Shown here in pieces: positions 15,043-24,000 of a DNA stretch of 42,200 nucleotides (the stretch's first letter is position 1; the number at the start of each line of letters is the position of its first letter). A program made the translations under genes and the position numbers. The DNA is from Candidatus Saccharimonadota bacterium (GTDB lineage Bacteria > Patescibacteriota > Saccharimonadia > Saccharimonadales > Saccharimonadaceae), in NCBI GenBank assembly GCA_017432225.1, contig JAFRJN010000004.1, positions 1-42,200 on the forward strand, written 5' to 3'. The notes below the pieces were generated by a model, which saw only the letters and a list, made by a program, of their open reading frames with translations, was not told where the DNA came from and did no database searches.

Positions 15043-15079
15043 TTGGATTTGTATAAAAACTTTACAGGCTCAAGAGATA

Positions 15080-17335
15080 CTAGACGGAAGCGATTTCATC
15101 GAATTCTTCCATCGAGGTGATGAGGAGTTCGCGGGGTTTGGTGCCGTTCACCGGGCCGATGACGCCGAGCTCTTCGAGCCAAACACCGAGACCAGAGACA
15201 TAGCCGTGGGACTTGGAAAGATAAGTCTGAAGAAGGCTGGTCGAGAATTTGCCATTTTTGAGACAAATCTCGATGGCTTTCCTCACTAGTGGATCCTGAG
15301 GGTCGAATTTGCGACCGAGGCCGTCCATGTCGGAGAGACCGCCACCGCCGCCTTTTAATGCTACTACCTGGGCGATGACCTCATCGTTGTATTGTGGTGG
15401 ACGCTGATTTCTTAAGAAATCGGTGACTTTCTTGATGTCGCCGTCTGGCGTCCAGGCACCTTGGATACGCTCGGGTCCGTTCGATGTTTGCTCGCTAGAC
15501 AAAAGCATGTCGCCCTGACCGAGAAGCTTCTCCGCGCCAGAAGAATCGAGAATAATGCGAGAGTCCATAGAGCTTAACACACGGAAAGCGATACGAGATG
15601 GGATGTTGCCCTTGATGAGACCGGTAATGACTTTGACAATCGGCTTCTGGGTAGCAAGAACGAGATGCATACCGGCGGCACGACCAAGCTGGGCAATACG
15701 AACGATGAGAGGCTCGAGCTCTTTACTCGCCTGCATCATGAGGTCAGACATTTCGTCGATTACTATCACGATGTAAGGCATTTTACCGGTTTCTTCTTCC
15801 CCGTCTTTTTCCTTTGAGCCAGATTTGGACTTCTCTTCCATTAATTTGTTGTAGTCGACAATGGTTTTGACACCGGCTTCTTCCATGACGGTGTAGCGGC
15901 GATCCATTTCGCCAGCGGCCCATTTCATAGCAGAGAGAGCTTTGCTCGTGTCATTAATAATTGGGGTTAAGAGATGCGGAATATCCTTGTAGACGGCCAT
16001 CTCGACGCGCTTTGGGTCGACAATAATAAGACGCATATCAGAAGGAGAATTGCGATAAAGAAGCGACATGATGAGAGTGTTCGTCATAACGGATTTACCA
16101 GAACCGGTAGTACCAGCGATGAGCAGGTGGCGCATATCGGCGAGGTCGGCTACAACAGGCTGGCCGGAAATGTTTTTGCCCACGGCGAAGGTGAGCGGAG
16201 CCTTGGTGTGGCGCCATTCCTCGGATTCGATGAGACCACGGAGCGAGACACCTTCGGCGCGAATATTTGGCACCTCGACACCGATGAGCTGGGTGCCAGG
16301 AATTGGAGCTTCGATACGGACGGTCTTGGCGGAAAGCTTGTAGGCGAGCTCTTTGTCACGCGCGGCGATTTTGGAGAGGTTGACACCACCAGGGGCCTTC
16401 AAAGTGTACTGGGTGACGCGGGGGCCAATGTTGGCGCCTTTCATTTCGACGTCAATGCCAAATTCGGCAAAGGTATCTTTGATAATCAAAGCATTCTGCT
16501 GGATGTTGCCAGCATCGGCTGGAGATTGTTTTTTGGTTAAAAGATCGGTGCCTGGCATTTTCCAATCTGGATCACTCATGGCAACAAGAGCAGTTGGCTC
16601 TTTTGCTACTTCTTTTTCTTTCGGCGGCTCTTTGATGGCGAGTGGAGCTTTGGCGCGACGTTTTAAGAACCCGCCCTTTGACGGCTTTTCCTCGGACTTT
16701 TCGTCGCCAAGGCCAGAGTTGACTTTGATTTCTAGTTGGCCTTTTGGATTTTCTTCGGCGTCGCTTGCCGCAGCTTTTTGCTTTGGACGGGTGATACTCC
16801 GGGCGTTTCTAAAGAAAGCGAGCGGAGAAAGCTGAAGTAAGAAGAGTAGAGTGACAAAAATCAATAATATATATATAACAATCACAAAACCTTGATCGAG
16901 AGCCTTTAACATGATACTATTTAGCCAGTCGCCGACGATGCCGCCGTTTTTCCAAATGGCGCCGATACCGGAAAGCCATAGAAGCATAAAAATACTAGCA
17001 AAATAAACTGGCAGGGCGATGCGGTTGGTGTCGGAGCGGAAAATCCGTACTGCAAGATAGACTAGGAGCATCGGAATAAAATAAGTGGCAAGGCCGAGGC
17101 CCTTTAGAATAGTCTCGTGGACAATGTTTAAAAAAGAGCCGCCATGACCAAACCAAGTGATGACAAAAAAGAGTGCCAGAGCAATCATAAAAACGGCAAA
17201 AATCTGGTGCCAAAAACCACCGGGGAGCTCGTACTCGGTCGTGACCTCCTTCTTGGCAGATTTGGAATTACGAGCGTTTTTGGATTTTTTGGTATTACCT
17301 CTAGATTTGGTAGGCTTTCTTCTTGATGCTGGCAT
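15080..17335 (-). CDS. ftsK: FtsK/SpoIIIE DNA translocase
   Basis: 751 residues. It pumps chromosomal DNA through the closing septum. About 30 basic residues precede four membrane segments (roughly 43-62, 80-98, 108-126, 148-170). A linker follows, then the motor: Walker A GTTGSGKS at 408-415, Walker B-type VIDEMSDLMM, and a RecA-like core. The C-terminus has a gamma winged helix (FSTSLLQTYLSKSHGYVSGL) that reads orienting sequences. The ATG is 8 nt after TGCTATAAT (hexamer 17344-17349), with no Shine-Dalgarno sequence. Confidence 0.95.
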   Translation of the reverse strand: MPASRRKPTKSRGNTKKSKNARNSKSAKKEVTTEYELPGGFWHQIFAVFMIALALFFVITWFGHGGSFLNIVHETILKGLGLATYFIPMLLVYLAVRIFRSDTNRIALPVYFASIFMLLWLSGIGAIWKNGGIVGDWLNSIMLKALDQGFVIVIYILLIFVTLLFLLQLSPLAFFRNARSITRPKQKAAASDAEENPKGQLEIKVNSGLGDEKSEEKPSKGGFLKRRAKAPLAIKEPPKEKEVAKEPTALVAMSDPDWKMPGTDLLTKKQSPADAGNIQQNALIIKDTFAEFGIDVEMKGANIGPRVTQYTLKAPGGVNLSKIAARDKELAYKLSAKTVRIEAPIPGTQLIGVEVPNIRAEGVSLRGLIESEEWRHTKAPLTFAVGKNISGQPVVADLADMRHLLIAGTTGSGKSVMTNTLIMSLLYRNSPSDMRLIIVDPKRVEMAVYKDIPHLLTPIINDTSKALSAMKWAAGEMDRRYTVMEEAGVKTIVDYNKLMEEKSKSGSKEKDGEEETGKMPYIVIVIDEMSDLMMQASKELEPLIVRIAQLGRAAGMHLVLATQKPIVKVITGLIKGNIPSRIAFRVLSSMDSRIILDSSGAEKLLGQGDMLLSSEQTSNGPERIQGAWTPDGDIKKVTDFLRNQRPPQYNDEVIAQVVALKGGGGGLSDMDGLGRKFDPQDPLVRKAIEICLKNGKFSTSLLQTYLSKSHGYVSGLGVWLEELGVIGPVNGTKPRELLITSMEEFDEIASV

Positions 17336-17343
17336 ATAAATTT

Positions 17344-17352
17344 ATTATAGCA
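17344..17352 (-). promoter_or_regulatory. Leaderless-type promoter of ftsK
   Basis: TGCTATAAT on the minus strand (hexamer 17344-17349), 8 nt before the ATG. Confidence 0.6.
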
Positions 17353-17468
17353 CAAAAGGAATTGGGGTCGCAAGATTTTTGGAAAATGAGGGCGGGATGG
17401 TTGGGGCAATTAAAAGGCTCAACTGAAAATATTTGAAATTGGGATTTTGCAAAGTTTGAAAAGTATGA

Positions 17469-17517
17469 TATAATAAGAAGATGGGGGTATTTTCCTCTTT
17501 TCCACAAAAAAAGGAGG
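17469..17517 (+). promoter_or_regulatory. -10 element and ribosome binding site giving two possible starts
   Basis: TATAAT (17469-17474) lies exactly 6 nt before an ATG at 17481, the leaderless arrangement. In the same frame AAGGAGG (17511-17517) precedes a second ATG at 17529. Either start, or both, may be used. Confidence 0.5.
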
Positions 17518-17528
17518 TGGCACATTTA

Positions 17529-18038
17529 ATGAAAACTAACATTGACTATGTAGTACTGACAGAGATTGACGAATTCAATCAACCACACAAAGTACCGGTG
17601 AGGGTCAGAGATAAGGACAATCGTCTGATGGTAGATCGGATGATCAAGGTCCTGTCACAAAACCCGAAGGACGCCATTAGCTACGACAAAGCTCTTGAGA
17701 ATGAAGTTTTCCATGATTTTCATGAGAGGCTTCAGGAGGGATTGTCTATCATCGTGGCGCTCCATGACGAGCAAGTCACAAAGGAGTACTTTGACGCGAT
17801 TTACGGAGTCAAGCGTGACGCGAAAAATCCGTATTTGACCTTTGCTAAATGCCAGGTCGCTGCTTCTACCGACAATATTTCTGGGAATAATACTCCTTCA
17901 GAAGAGACGATAGAACTACAGCAGAAAATGGCAGACATGATGAAAGAGTCAAACGGGTTGGATTTGATAGAGCAGGCCCTTCGGGCAAGACGCAGACTCT
18001 GCAATTTTAACAAACGTTACCGTGAAAAGGTAAATTAA
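17529..18038 (+). CDS. Hypothetical protein, 169 residues
   Basis: I do not recognise a family. It is soluble and charged, begins MKTNIDYVVLTEIDEFNQPH, and ends in a basic stretch (ALRARRRLCNFNKRYREKVN), which may contact nucleic acid. The start at 17529 is preferred because of AAGGAGG upstream; a start at 17481 would add 16 residues and would fit the local leaderless pattern. It is a single gene with a strong terminator at 18100-18126, divergent from ftsK. Confidence 0.7.
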   Translation: MKTNIDYVVLTEIDEFNQPHKVPVRVRDKDNRLMVDRMIKVLSQNPKDAISYDKALENEVFHDFHERLQEGLSIIVALHDEQVTKEYFDAIYGVKRDAKNPYLTFAKCQVAASTDNISGNNTPSEETIELQQKMADMMKESNGLDLIEQALRARRRLCNFNKRYREKVN

Positions 18039-18099
18039 ATCTCTGTGTGGGTGATGGGGAAACCCAGATACCTAGTCAAAGCTAGTTAAACTAGTCCCA

Positions 18100-18126
18100 G
18101 GGCACCGGTTTCGGTGCCCGTTTTTT
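18100..18126 (+). terminator. Strong terminator after the 17529-18038 gene
   Basis: GGGCACC/GGTGCCC stem extended by one G-C pair (18100-18107 with 18112-18119), followed by G and six T. Confidence 0.85.
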
Positions 18127-18137
18127 ATTTTGAGGTC

Positions 18138-19160
18138 TTATGACTCAATGGAGATACGGGGGTAGATGTTTAGTTTGTACGGGTCGGTGGGCTTGACACC
18201 GGATTGTATTTCGTAATAAGCAGCGGCGGCGACCATGGCGCCGTTATCGCCGGAAAACTTGGGCTCTGGGAAATAAGCCTCGGGGAGAGCGTCGCGGAGG
18301 GCTTGGTTGGCGCTGACGCCACCAGCAACGACGACCGACTGGACATCAGGGTACATTTCGAGGGCTTTTTGTAATTTTTCGATCAAAATCTCGACGGCGG
18401 CTCTCTGGAAGCTGGCGGCGAAATCATTTATTTGTTGCTCTGTGAGGTGGTTTTTGAGGTCGTGAGAAGGGTGAGAAATGGGGAGGTTTAGCTCCTTTTG
18501 GACGGCCCGGAGAACCGCAGTCTTGAGGCCGGAGAAAGAGAAATCTAAATTTTCCACTCTGGGGTGAGGGAGCTGATATTTGTTTTCGTTCCCTGCTTTG
18601 GCGGCCTCGGCGATGGAGGGGCCACCAGGGTAAGGGAGGCCGAGGATTTTGGCGACCTTGTCAAAACATTCACCGATGGCATCATCTCTGGTGGTGCCAA
18701 TGATTTTGAAATCGTTATGGGCTCTCATGTATAGAATCTGGGTGTGGCCACCGGAGATGACTAGAGCCAAAAGTGGAAACGCAGGGGTCTGGTCGCTGAG
18801 CCAGTTGGCATAGACATGGGATTTGAGGTGATGAACGGCATAGAGAGGTTTGTCGTGTAAAATTGCAAGGGTGCGAGCGGTGAGGGTGCCGATTAAGAGT
18901 GAGCCGAGGAGGCCGGGGGCGTGAGTGACAGCGATGGCGTCGATGTCATCCCAGCCGCAATTGGCGTCTTTCAAAGCCTTTTTGATAACTGGCATGATGA
19001 CTTCTAAGTGAGAGCGGGCGGCCACTTCTGGGATGACGCCACCATAATCTTTGAAAATATCGATTTGAGAAACTACGACGTTGCTCAAAATTTTTTGTCC
19101 GTCTTCGACGACGGCGGCGGCGGTTTCGTCACAACTGGTTTCGATTCCCAAAATCTTCAT
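18138..19160 (-). CDS. tsaD: tRNA threonylcarbamoyltransferase subunit TsaD
   Basis: 340 residues, the standard length. With TsaB/TsaE it makes t6A37 in tRNAs that read ANN codons. It begins MKILGIETSCDETAAAVV; metal-binding H111 and H115 are in HHLKSHVYA; SGGHTQIL, GGPSIAEAAK, FSFSGLKTAV and VVAGGVSANQALR follow. Most TsaD proteins read HHxEGH at 110-115, so K113 and S114 are departures beside the metal ligands. The ATG is 6 nt after TGGTATAAT. No other tsa gene is in the window. Confidence 0.95.
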   Translation of the reverse strand: MKILGIETSCDETAAAVVEDGQKILSNVVVSQIDIFKDYGGVIPEVAARSHLEVIMPVIKKALKDANCGWDDIDAIAVTHAPGLLGSLLIGTLTARTLAILHDKPLYAVHHLKSHVYANWLSDQTPAFPLLALVISGGHTQILYMRAHNDFKIIGTTRDDAIGECFDKVAKILGLPYPGGPSIAEAAKAGNENKYQLPHPRVENLDFSFSGLKTAVLRAVQKELNLPISHPSHDLKNHLTEQQINDFAASFQRAAVEILIEKLQKALEMYPDVQSVVVAGGVSANQALRDALPEAYFPEPKFSGDNGAMVAAAAYYEIQSGVKPTDPYKLNIYPRISIES

Positions 19161-19166
19161 CTTTTA

Positions 19167-19175
19167 ATTATACCA
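19167..19175 (-). promoter_or_regulatory. Leaderless-type promoter of tsaD
   Basis: TGGTATAAT on the minus strand (hexamer 19167-19172), 6 nt before the ATG at 19160. It is divergent from the tRNA-Gln promoter, whose -10 TATAAT is at 19184-19189. Confidence 0.65.
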
Positions 19176-19183
19176 TAATGTGT

Positions 19184-19189
19184 TATAAT
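19184..19189 (+). promoter_or_regulatory. -10 element of tRNA-Gln
   Basis: TATAAT at 19184-19189, 10 nt before the mature 5' end. The -35 is not clear. Confidence 0.5.
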
Positions 19190-19199
19190 AAGTATATAC

Positions 19200-19274
19200 T
19201 GGGATGTCGCCAAGTGGTAAGGCAACGGGTTTTGGTCCCGTCATTCGCAGGTTCGATCCCTGCCATCCCAGCCA
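19200..19274 (+). tRNA. tRNA-Gln (TTG)
   Basis: Acceptor TGGGATG/CATCCCA, discriminator G, encoded CCA, anticodon stem ACGGG/CCCGT with loop TTTTGGT (anticodon TTG), and T arm with TTCGATC. Its 3' end, including CCA and the following ATTTTTGT, recurs at 19321-19349. Confidence 0.95.
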
Positions 19275-19349
19275 TTTTTGTGAAACAAAAAAATCAAAAA
19301 GGAGGGATGCGTTCTTCGAATCGACCCCTGCCATCCCAGCCATTTTTGT
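19253..19349 (+). repeat. Direct repeat of the tRNA-Gln 3' end
   Basis: 19253-19281 and 19321-19349 match at 28 of 29 positions, 68 nt apart. The second copy also has GGGATG (19304-19309), able to pair with CATCCC (19332-19337), recreating most of the acceptor stem with CCA. It ends at the rlmH stop codon. Confidence 0.8.
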
Positions 19350-19783
19350 TATTCATGATGATAATGACTGCCTTTTGCGATTTCCTGGGCGCGGTAGGTT
19401 TGCTCGGCGACTATCAATCTGGCGATTTGATGTGGGAAGACTAGCTTTGAAAAACTCCAGAGAAAATCGGCTTTTTCCCTGATTTCTGGTGGGAAGCCGT
19501 AGGCGCCGCCGATCAAAATAGTGACATTTTTTGAGTTATTGAAGGCGTTCTCAAGTTTCTTTGAATATTCGTCTGATGATATATTTTCGCCGCGTTCGTC
19601 ACAGATAATGAGATAGTTATTTCCAGTGAAGGGCCAGGAAGTTTCAAGTTTTTTGATAAGTTTTTCTTCTTCTATAAACTCCCAGGTGATATTGTAGGGC
19701 TTCAGAAGTCGTTTTTCGTATTCTGAGATGAGTGGGGCGGTGATTTGATCGTGCTTTTTGCCTCCGGCGATTATTCGTATCAT
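19349..19783 (-). CDS. rlmH: 23S rRNA (pseudouridine1915-N3)-methyltransferase
   Basis: 144 residues. A small SPOUT methyltransferase acting on assembled 70S ribosomes at helix 69. SAM-site motifs are visible: TILIGGAYGFPPEI, then the knot segment KLVFPHQIARLIVAEQTYRA and the C-terminal GSHYHHE. AGAGGA precedes the ATG. It is the last gene of the operon femX/femX/P-type ATPase/rlmH, and its stop abuts the tRNA-Gln repeat on the other strand. Confidence 0.92.
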   Translation of the reverse strand: MIRIIAGGKKHDQITAPLISEYEKRLLKPYNITWEFIEEEKLIKKLETSWPFTGNNYLIICDERGENISSDEYSKKLENAFNNSKNVTILIGGAYGFPPEIREKADFLWSFSKLVFPHQIARLIVAEQTYRAQEIAKGSHYHHE

Positions 19784-19808
19784 GATATATTTCCTCTGTT
19801 ATTTAATT

Positions 19809-21959
19809 TCAAAATGTTAGGGTGAATTCGAAGAACTGGCGAAGGAACGGGATGAAGAGAACGGCGAGGAAAATGGCGATGATAAGGATGAGTAGGAGGG
19901 CGCGGTAGAGGTTGAGGGGCTTTGAAATTTGATAGATGAGGATACAGTCGATGGCGAAGACGATGATGGCGGAGAGGGTAGTGAGCTTGGAACGGTCGAA
20001 ATTATTGGTCGTGGCGACGATGGCGAGGATAACCATAGAGGCGGCGACGGTGAGGCCGGTCGGGACGGAATAATGCTTGATATTATAGGCGAATTTGTCT
20101 TTGATGCGCTGGGTGTTGTGCTCGAGGGCGAGGGCGAGACCCGGGAAGCCGATACAGGCGAAGCTTAGTAGTGACATCTCAATCGGGCTAAAGGGGTAAC
20201 TCAATGGGAGGATGACGAAGAGGACGGCCAGAATGGTAGCGTAGACGGTCTTCGCAAGGAAGAGAGAGGTAGAACGCTCGAGGTTGTTGATAGACTGGCG
20301 ACCTTCGTCGATGATAGGTGGGACTTTGGCGAAGTCGGAGTCTAATAGCACAAGTTTGGCAGAGCGGCGGGCGGCATCGGAACCTTCGCCGATAGCGATG
20401 GAGCAGTCGGCCTCCTTCATGGCGAGAATATCATTGACGCCATCGCCAGTCATAGCGACGGTTCTACCCGCTTTTTTGAGAGCTTCGACGAGCTGCTTTT
20501 TCTGGGCGGGTTTGACGCGGGTAAAAATGGCATAGTCTTTGATGAGTTTATTATAATTTGGGGTTTTGACGGAGGAGAGGTCGATACCGCGAAGATCTTT
20601 GACCCCGACGGTACTGGCAATCGATTGGACTGTCTGGAGGTCGTCACCAGAAATAATCTTCGGCTCGATGTCGTTGGCGTAAAAATAGTTGATGATTTCT
20701 TTGGCATTTTTTCTGATTTCATCTTCTAATCTGACGCAGCCGAGATATTCTTGATTTTTGAAGACTGAAAGAACTCGACAATTTTCAGCATAATTTTTGA
20801 TTTTTTTGATAATCTTTTGGTCTTTGGTAAGGAAATCGGTGGCGCCAAGGAGGTATTCGGCATCTTTAGTCTTAATACCGGAATATTTGCGGTCGGAGCT
20901 GAAGGGAATGTCTTCTACAATGCCCTTTATTTCGTCGAATTTGGGCTTTCCCAAAAACTTTGCCTTCAAAGCACTAGCGGTATCGTTGTCGGCGATTTGG
21001 TGCCTTAGAATCGATTCTAGGGCCGTTAGGAAGGATTTTTCGGCGGGGGTTGGAGCTTTGGATGGAGTTTCAAGAATAGTGCCGTCGGGGAGGATAAAAT
21101 CTTTGACCTTCATTTTGCCGGTTGTCAGGGTGCCGGTCTTGTCTAGACAGATGGTGTCGACGCGGGCGAGAGTTTCGATGGAATAGAGGTCTTGGACGAG
21201 GACCTTTTTCTTGGAGAGCCTAATGGTGGCGAGGGCGAGGACAGAGCTGGTGAGGAGGATGAGGCCCTCTGGGATCATATTGATGAGGCCGGCGACGGTG
21301 CTGGTGATGGCGGTGGCGGTATCGGCTTCGGTCCTAAATCTGGACCAGAGGAGCAGGGCGCCGACAGGGATGAGGGTGTAGCTGATGTATTTGACGATTT
21401 TGTTCATAAGGGTGAAAAGCTTGGAGTCGGCGGTCCTTAAATGATGGGCCTCGTTTTCGAGCTTGGTGATGGAGTTTTCTTCCCCGATATGCTCGACTTT
21501 GACCTTGGCGGAGCCGGCCACGACGAAACTGCCAGAGATGAGCTCGTCACCTGGGTGTTTTTCGATATTGTCCTGCTCACCGGTGATGAAGGCTTCGTTG
21601 ACTTCCAATGTCCCTTCCTGCATGACACTGTCATACATAATCTGATCGCCGAGGGCGAGGACGACGATGTCGCCTTTTTTGACCTCCTCGGGGGCGACTT
21701 GGAAAGATTTTCCATCTCTTAAAACCGTGGGCTTCTGCTCGGTAATAAGGCGCATTTTTTGGACGATTTTGTACGCGCGGACTTCGTTGACGATGCTAAT
21801 CAAGGTGTTGGCAATAGCGATAAAAATAAACAGCATATTTTTGAAACTGCCGACAAAGGCCACCATCAGGGCGAGGATGAGGTTGACGAGGTTAAATAAG
21901 GTGAAAGTGTTTTTTAGAATAATATGGATGATGGGGTGGCTCTTGGAGAAATTTTGCAT
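19809..21959 (-). CDS. P-type cation-transporting ATPase
   Basis: 716 residues, shorter than MgtA or SERCA types (about 900), because the N-terminal region before the first helix pair is nearly absent. Actuator motif ITGE at 125-128; phosphorylation site DKTGTLT with D273; hinge GDGVND followed by ILAMKEADCSIAIGEGSDAA. The M4 segment carries NMIPEGLIL, the PEGL form common in Ca2+/Mg2+/Mn2+-type pumps, and there are no heavy-metal CPC residues. The ion is not certain. The start codon overlaps the femX stop by one base (TAATG), so translation is probably coupled. Confidence 0.85.
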   Translation of the reverse strand: MQNFSKSHPIIHIILKNTFTLFNLVNLILALMVAFVGSFKNMLFIFIAIANTLISIVNEVRAYKIVQKMRLITEQKPTVLRDGKSFQVAPEEVKKGDIVVLALGDQIMYDSVMQEGTLEVNEAFITGEQDNIEKHPGDELISGSFVVAGSAKVKVEHIGEENSITKLENEAHHLRTADSKLFTLMNKIVKYISYTLIPVGALLLWSRFRTEADTATAITSTVAGLINMIPEGLILLTSSVLALATIRLSKKKVLVQDLYSIETLARVDTICLDKTGTLTTGKMKVKDFILPDGTILETPSKAPTPAEKSFLTALESILRHQIADNDTASALKAKFLGKPKFDEIKGIVEDIPFSSDRKYSGIKTKDAEYLLGATDFLTKDQKIIKKIKNYAENCRVLSVFKNQEYLGCVRLEDEIRKNAKEIINYFYANDIEPKIISGDDLQTVQSIASTVGVKDLRGIDLSSVKTPNYNKLIKDYAIFTRVKPAQKKQLVEALKKAGRTVAMTGDGVNDILAMKEADCSIAIGEGSDAARRSAKLVLLDSDFAKVPPIIDEGRQSINNLERSTSLFLAKTVYATILAVLFVILPLSYPFSPIEMSLLSFACIGFPGLALALEHNTQRIKDKFAYNIKHYSVPTGLTVAASMVILAIVATTNNFDRSKLTTLSAIIVFAIDCILIYQISKPLNLYRALLLILIIAIFLAVLFIPFLRQFFEFTLTF

Positions 21960-23014
21960 TATTTACCTCTGTTTTTTAGATTTTTTAGAAAATTTTTTAA
22001 TTTGTAAAATTTGAGGTCGACGGGGAGCTCCCAAGTGCCGATGTACTCGAGGACTTGGCCGCCGAAACCTTTTTTGAATTCGTAAACGCCGTCTGTTTGG
22101 CCTTCCCTGGGGAGGCCGTGGATACCGTAGAAGTTGTAGCGTTTGTAGCCGTGCTCGGCGGCGTATCTTATCATGTACCATTGGAGTTCGTACTGGGCGT
22201 TGTAGTCTTTCATGTATTCTTCGTCGCTACCAGAGAAAAGATAGACGACTTCGGAGCCGTAGAGCATAAACATAGCCACACTCAATAGCAGATTGTTAGC
22301 TTCTGCTAACAGGAACATCGCTTCTTTTCTTGGGACGAAGAGGTCGTACATCTGTTCGTAATAACTCAGAGGCTTGTCTTCGAATTCGCGGCGGATGGAG
22401 GTAGACTCGGTAATTTGTTTGAAAATGTTTAGTTCTTCACGCTTCAATTCGCGAACTCTCACTCCCATTTTTTCGGCTTTTCTGATGTGACCTCTGGTGT
22501 TGCTCTTGAAATCGGCCATCAACTCATCAGGGGTTTTGCCGTCTAAATCGAGGGCGTACATGTATTTGGGCTGGGAGGGGTCTTTTTGCTCTATGAAGCC
22601 GAGATTTTTTAAGTTTTTGATAGAGCCTTGGTGGTTGAAGCCGTTTTCTATAGGGTCGCCGTGACGATCGAGCTCCCTAGTTTCGTAGTAAGGACTGATT
22701 TGCAACAGATAGCCATTGTGAGATTTGATGTATTTTTTGAGGCTTCGCATAAAATATTCAGTCAGGGGTTGGTCCTCGAGATCTAGGAGGGGTCCACCAG
22801 GGGCGATAAAGGTGGATTTGCCAAGAAAAGTGGGTTTCGCTACGAGCATGGTGGCGGCCTTAATTTCGCCGCTGTTTTTGGCGGCGAGATAGTAAACCGT
22901 CCAGCCGTTTTCTTCCCGGTATTTTGCGATTTCGGGGGTCTGCATGAAAGATTTGTAAGGGCTCGCCCCTGCAAAATCCCGAAAATCCGCCTCCGATATT
23001 TCCTCAAATGTCAT
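21959..23014 (-). CDS. FemAB-family peptidyltransferase, first copy
   Basis: 351 residues. FemX/MurM-like proteins use aminoacyl-tRNA to add amino acids to the lipid II stem peptide, or act in related GNAT-like transfers. Seen: QTPEIAKYREENGWTVYYLA, GGPLLD, the central SNTRGHIRKAEKMGVRVREL (double-GNAT junction typical of the family), and YNFYGIHG near the C-terminus. ATG is 6 nt after TGGTATAAT within the end of the upstream copy, so it has its own leaderless promoter in addition to read-through. Confidence 0.8.
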   Translation of the reverse strand: MTFEEISEADFRDFAGASPYKSFMQTPEIAKYREENGWTVYYLAAKNSGEIKAATMLVAKPTFLGKSTFIAPGGPLLDLEDQPLTEYFMRSLKKYIKSHNGYLLQISPYYETRELDRHGDPIENGFNHQGSIKNLKNLGFIEQKDPSQPKYMYALDLDGKTPDELMADFKSNTRGHIRKAEKMGVRVRELKREELNIFKQITESTSIRREFEDKPLSYYEQMYDLFVPRKEAMFLLAEANNLLLSVAMFMLYGSEVVYLFSGSDEEYMKDYNAQYELQWYMIRYAAEHGYKRYNFYGIHGLPREGQTDGVYEFKKGFGGQVLEYIGTWELPVDLKFYKLKNFLKNLKNRGK

Positions 23015-23020
23015 AAAACC

Positions 23021-23029
23021 ATTATACCA
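23021..23029 (-). promoter_or_regulatory. Leaderless-type promoter between the FemAB genes
   Basis: TGGTATAAT (hexamer 23021-23026), 6 nt before the ATG at 23014. It overlaps the stop codon region of the upstream FemAB gene. Confidence 0.6.
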
Positions 23030-23945
23030 TACGGCGAATTTTGCGGAGTGCTTTATACAAATTATATTTGAAAGGTTTTATAACAATGTCGTAGGTGCCG
23101 GCGTGGTTGACCTGGTGGCCGGCGAAGGTTTTTTTGAAATTGGTGAAGCCGGCCCAGGGGTGGGTGTCTGGGGCGCCTTCGGGGGCGATGCCCCAGAAAT
23201 CGAAGTTTTCCAGCCCTTTTTCGCGGGCGTCTTCGATTAACTTTATTGTAAGAATGCCGGTGGCGTGGAGTTTTCTGCCCGTGTCGGATTGGGCACCTTG
23301 GAGGTTGTAGCGGGTTTTGTCATAATCAAAAACTAGGCCAGCAGCGACGATTTCTTCCCGGTTTTCCTCGGGGTTTTGGTATTTTACTAAATAAAGTGTA
23401 GAAAAAGGCTGACTTAACTCGGTTTTCAAATAGTGCTCGGAGAAAGTGCTGATGTTTTTCTCCTTGGCAAGGGCTTTTTGGAGGTCTAGTAAATATCTAA
23501 TATCGTCGGGGTTGTGACTGGTTTCGATTTTAATGCCGTTTTTTTCTCGGTTTCTGTAATAGCGGAGAAGGCGGGATGGGAGTCTGGATTTATACTCTTC
23601 GTCGGTGCCTTTAAGGTCCAAAATCCAAGTTTCCTTGGGGTTTAGATCGTGGGATTTTTGAGTGTTTTTGGGAAAAAGTTTGATAAAGTCAGGGTTTAAG
23701 GGCTCGATGCGAACAAAAGCGGCGTTTTCTTCCCTGGCGAGGGCTTTGAGATTCTTCAAAGCGTGATTGAAGCCATCTTTGGTCTCGGCGACGGGGCCAT
23801 AGGGCAAATAAAGGTAGCTACCCAGAGGGGTAGGTTTGACAATCGCGAGATAAGAAAAATCTTTTGCTTCCCTCATAAAGCTGGTTTCTTTTAAATCATT
23901 TTGGAGGTTCTGCCAGGCTTTTGATTGTGTGATTGGGATTTCCAT
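23022..23945 (-). CDS. FemAB-family peptidyltransferase, second copy
   Basis: 307 residues. Same family as the next gene: ITQSKAWQNLQNDLKETSFM, GPVAETKDGF, SRLLRYYRNREKNGIKIE (family junction), LQGAQSDTGRKLHATGILTI, and FDFWGIAPEGAPDTHPWAGF. The pair probably builds a peptidoglycan cross-bridge stepwise. The start at 23945 is chosen because codons upstream (MCYNCF) are the extended -10 element. First gene of the femX/femX/ATPase/rlmH operon. Confidence 0.8.
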   Translation of the reverse strand: MEIPITQSKAWQNLQNDLKETSFMREAKDFSYLAIVKPTPLGSYLYLPYGPVAETKDGFNHALKNLKALAREENAAFVRIEPLNPDFIKLFPKNTQKSHDLNPKETWILDLKGTDEEYKSRLPSRLLRYYRNREKNGIKIETSHNPDDIRYLLDLQKALAKEKNISTFSEHYLKTELSQPFSTLYLVKYQNPEENREEIVAAGLVFDYDKTRYNLQGAQSDTGRKLHATGILTIKLIEDAREKGLENFDFWGIAPEGAPDTHPWAGFTNFKKTFAGHQVNHAGTYDIVIKPFKYNLYKALRKIRRMV

Positions 23946-23951
23946 AAAACA

Positions 23952-23960
23952 ATTATAGCA
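23952..23960 (-). promoter_or_regulatory. Leaderless-type promoter of the upstream FemAB gene
   Basis: TGTGCTATAAT (hexamer 23952-23957), 6 nt before the ATG at 23945. Confidence 0.65.
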
Positions 23961-24000
23961 CATATATTTTCGTTCCCTGTTATTTTGTGAAATTTTGATC

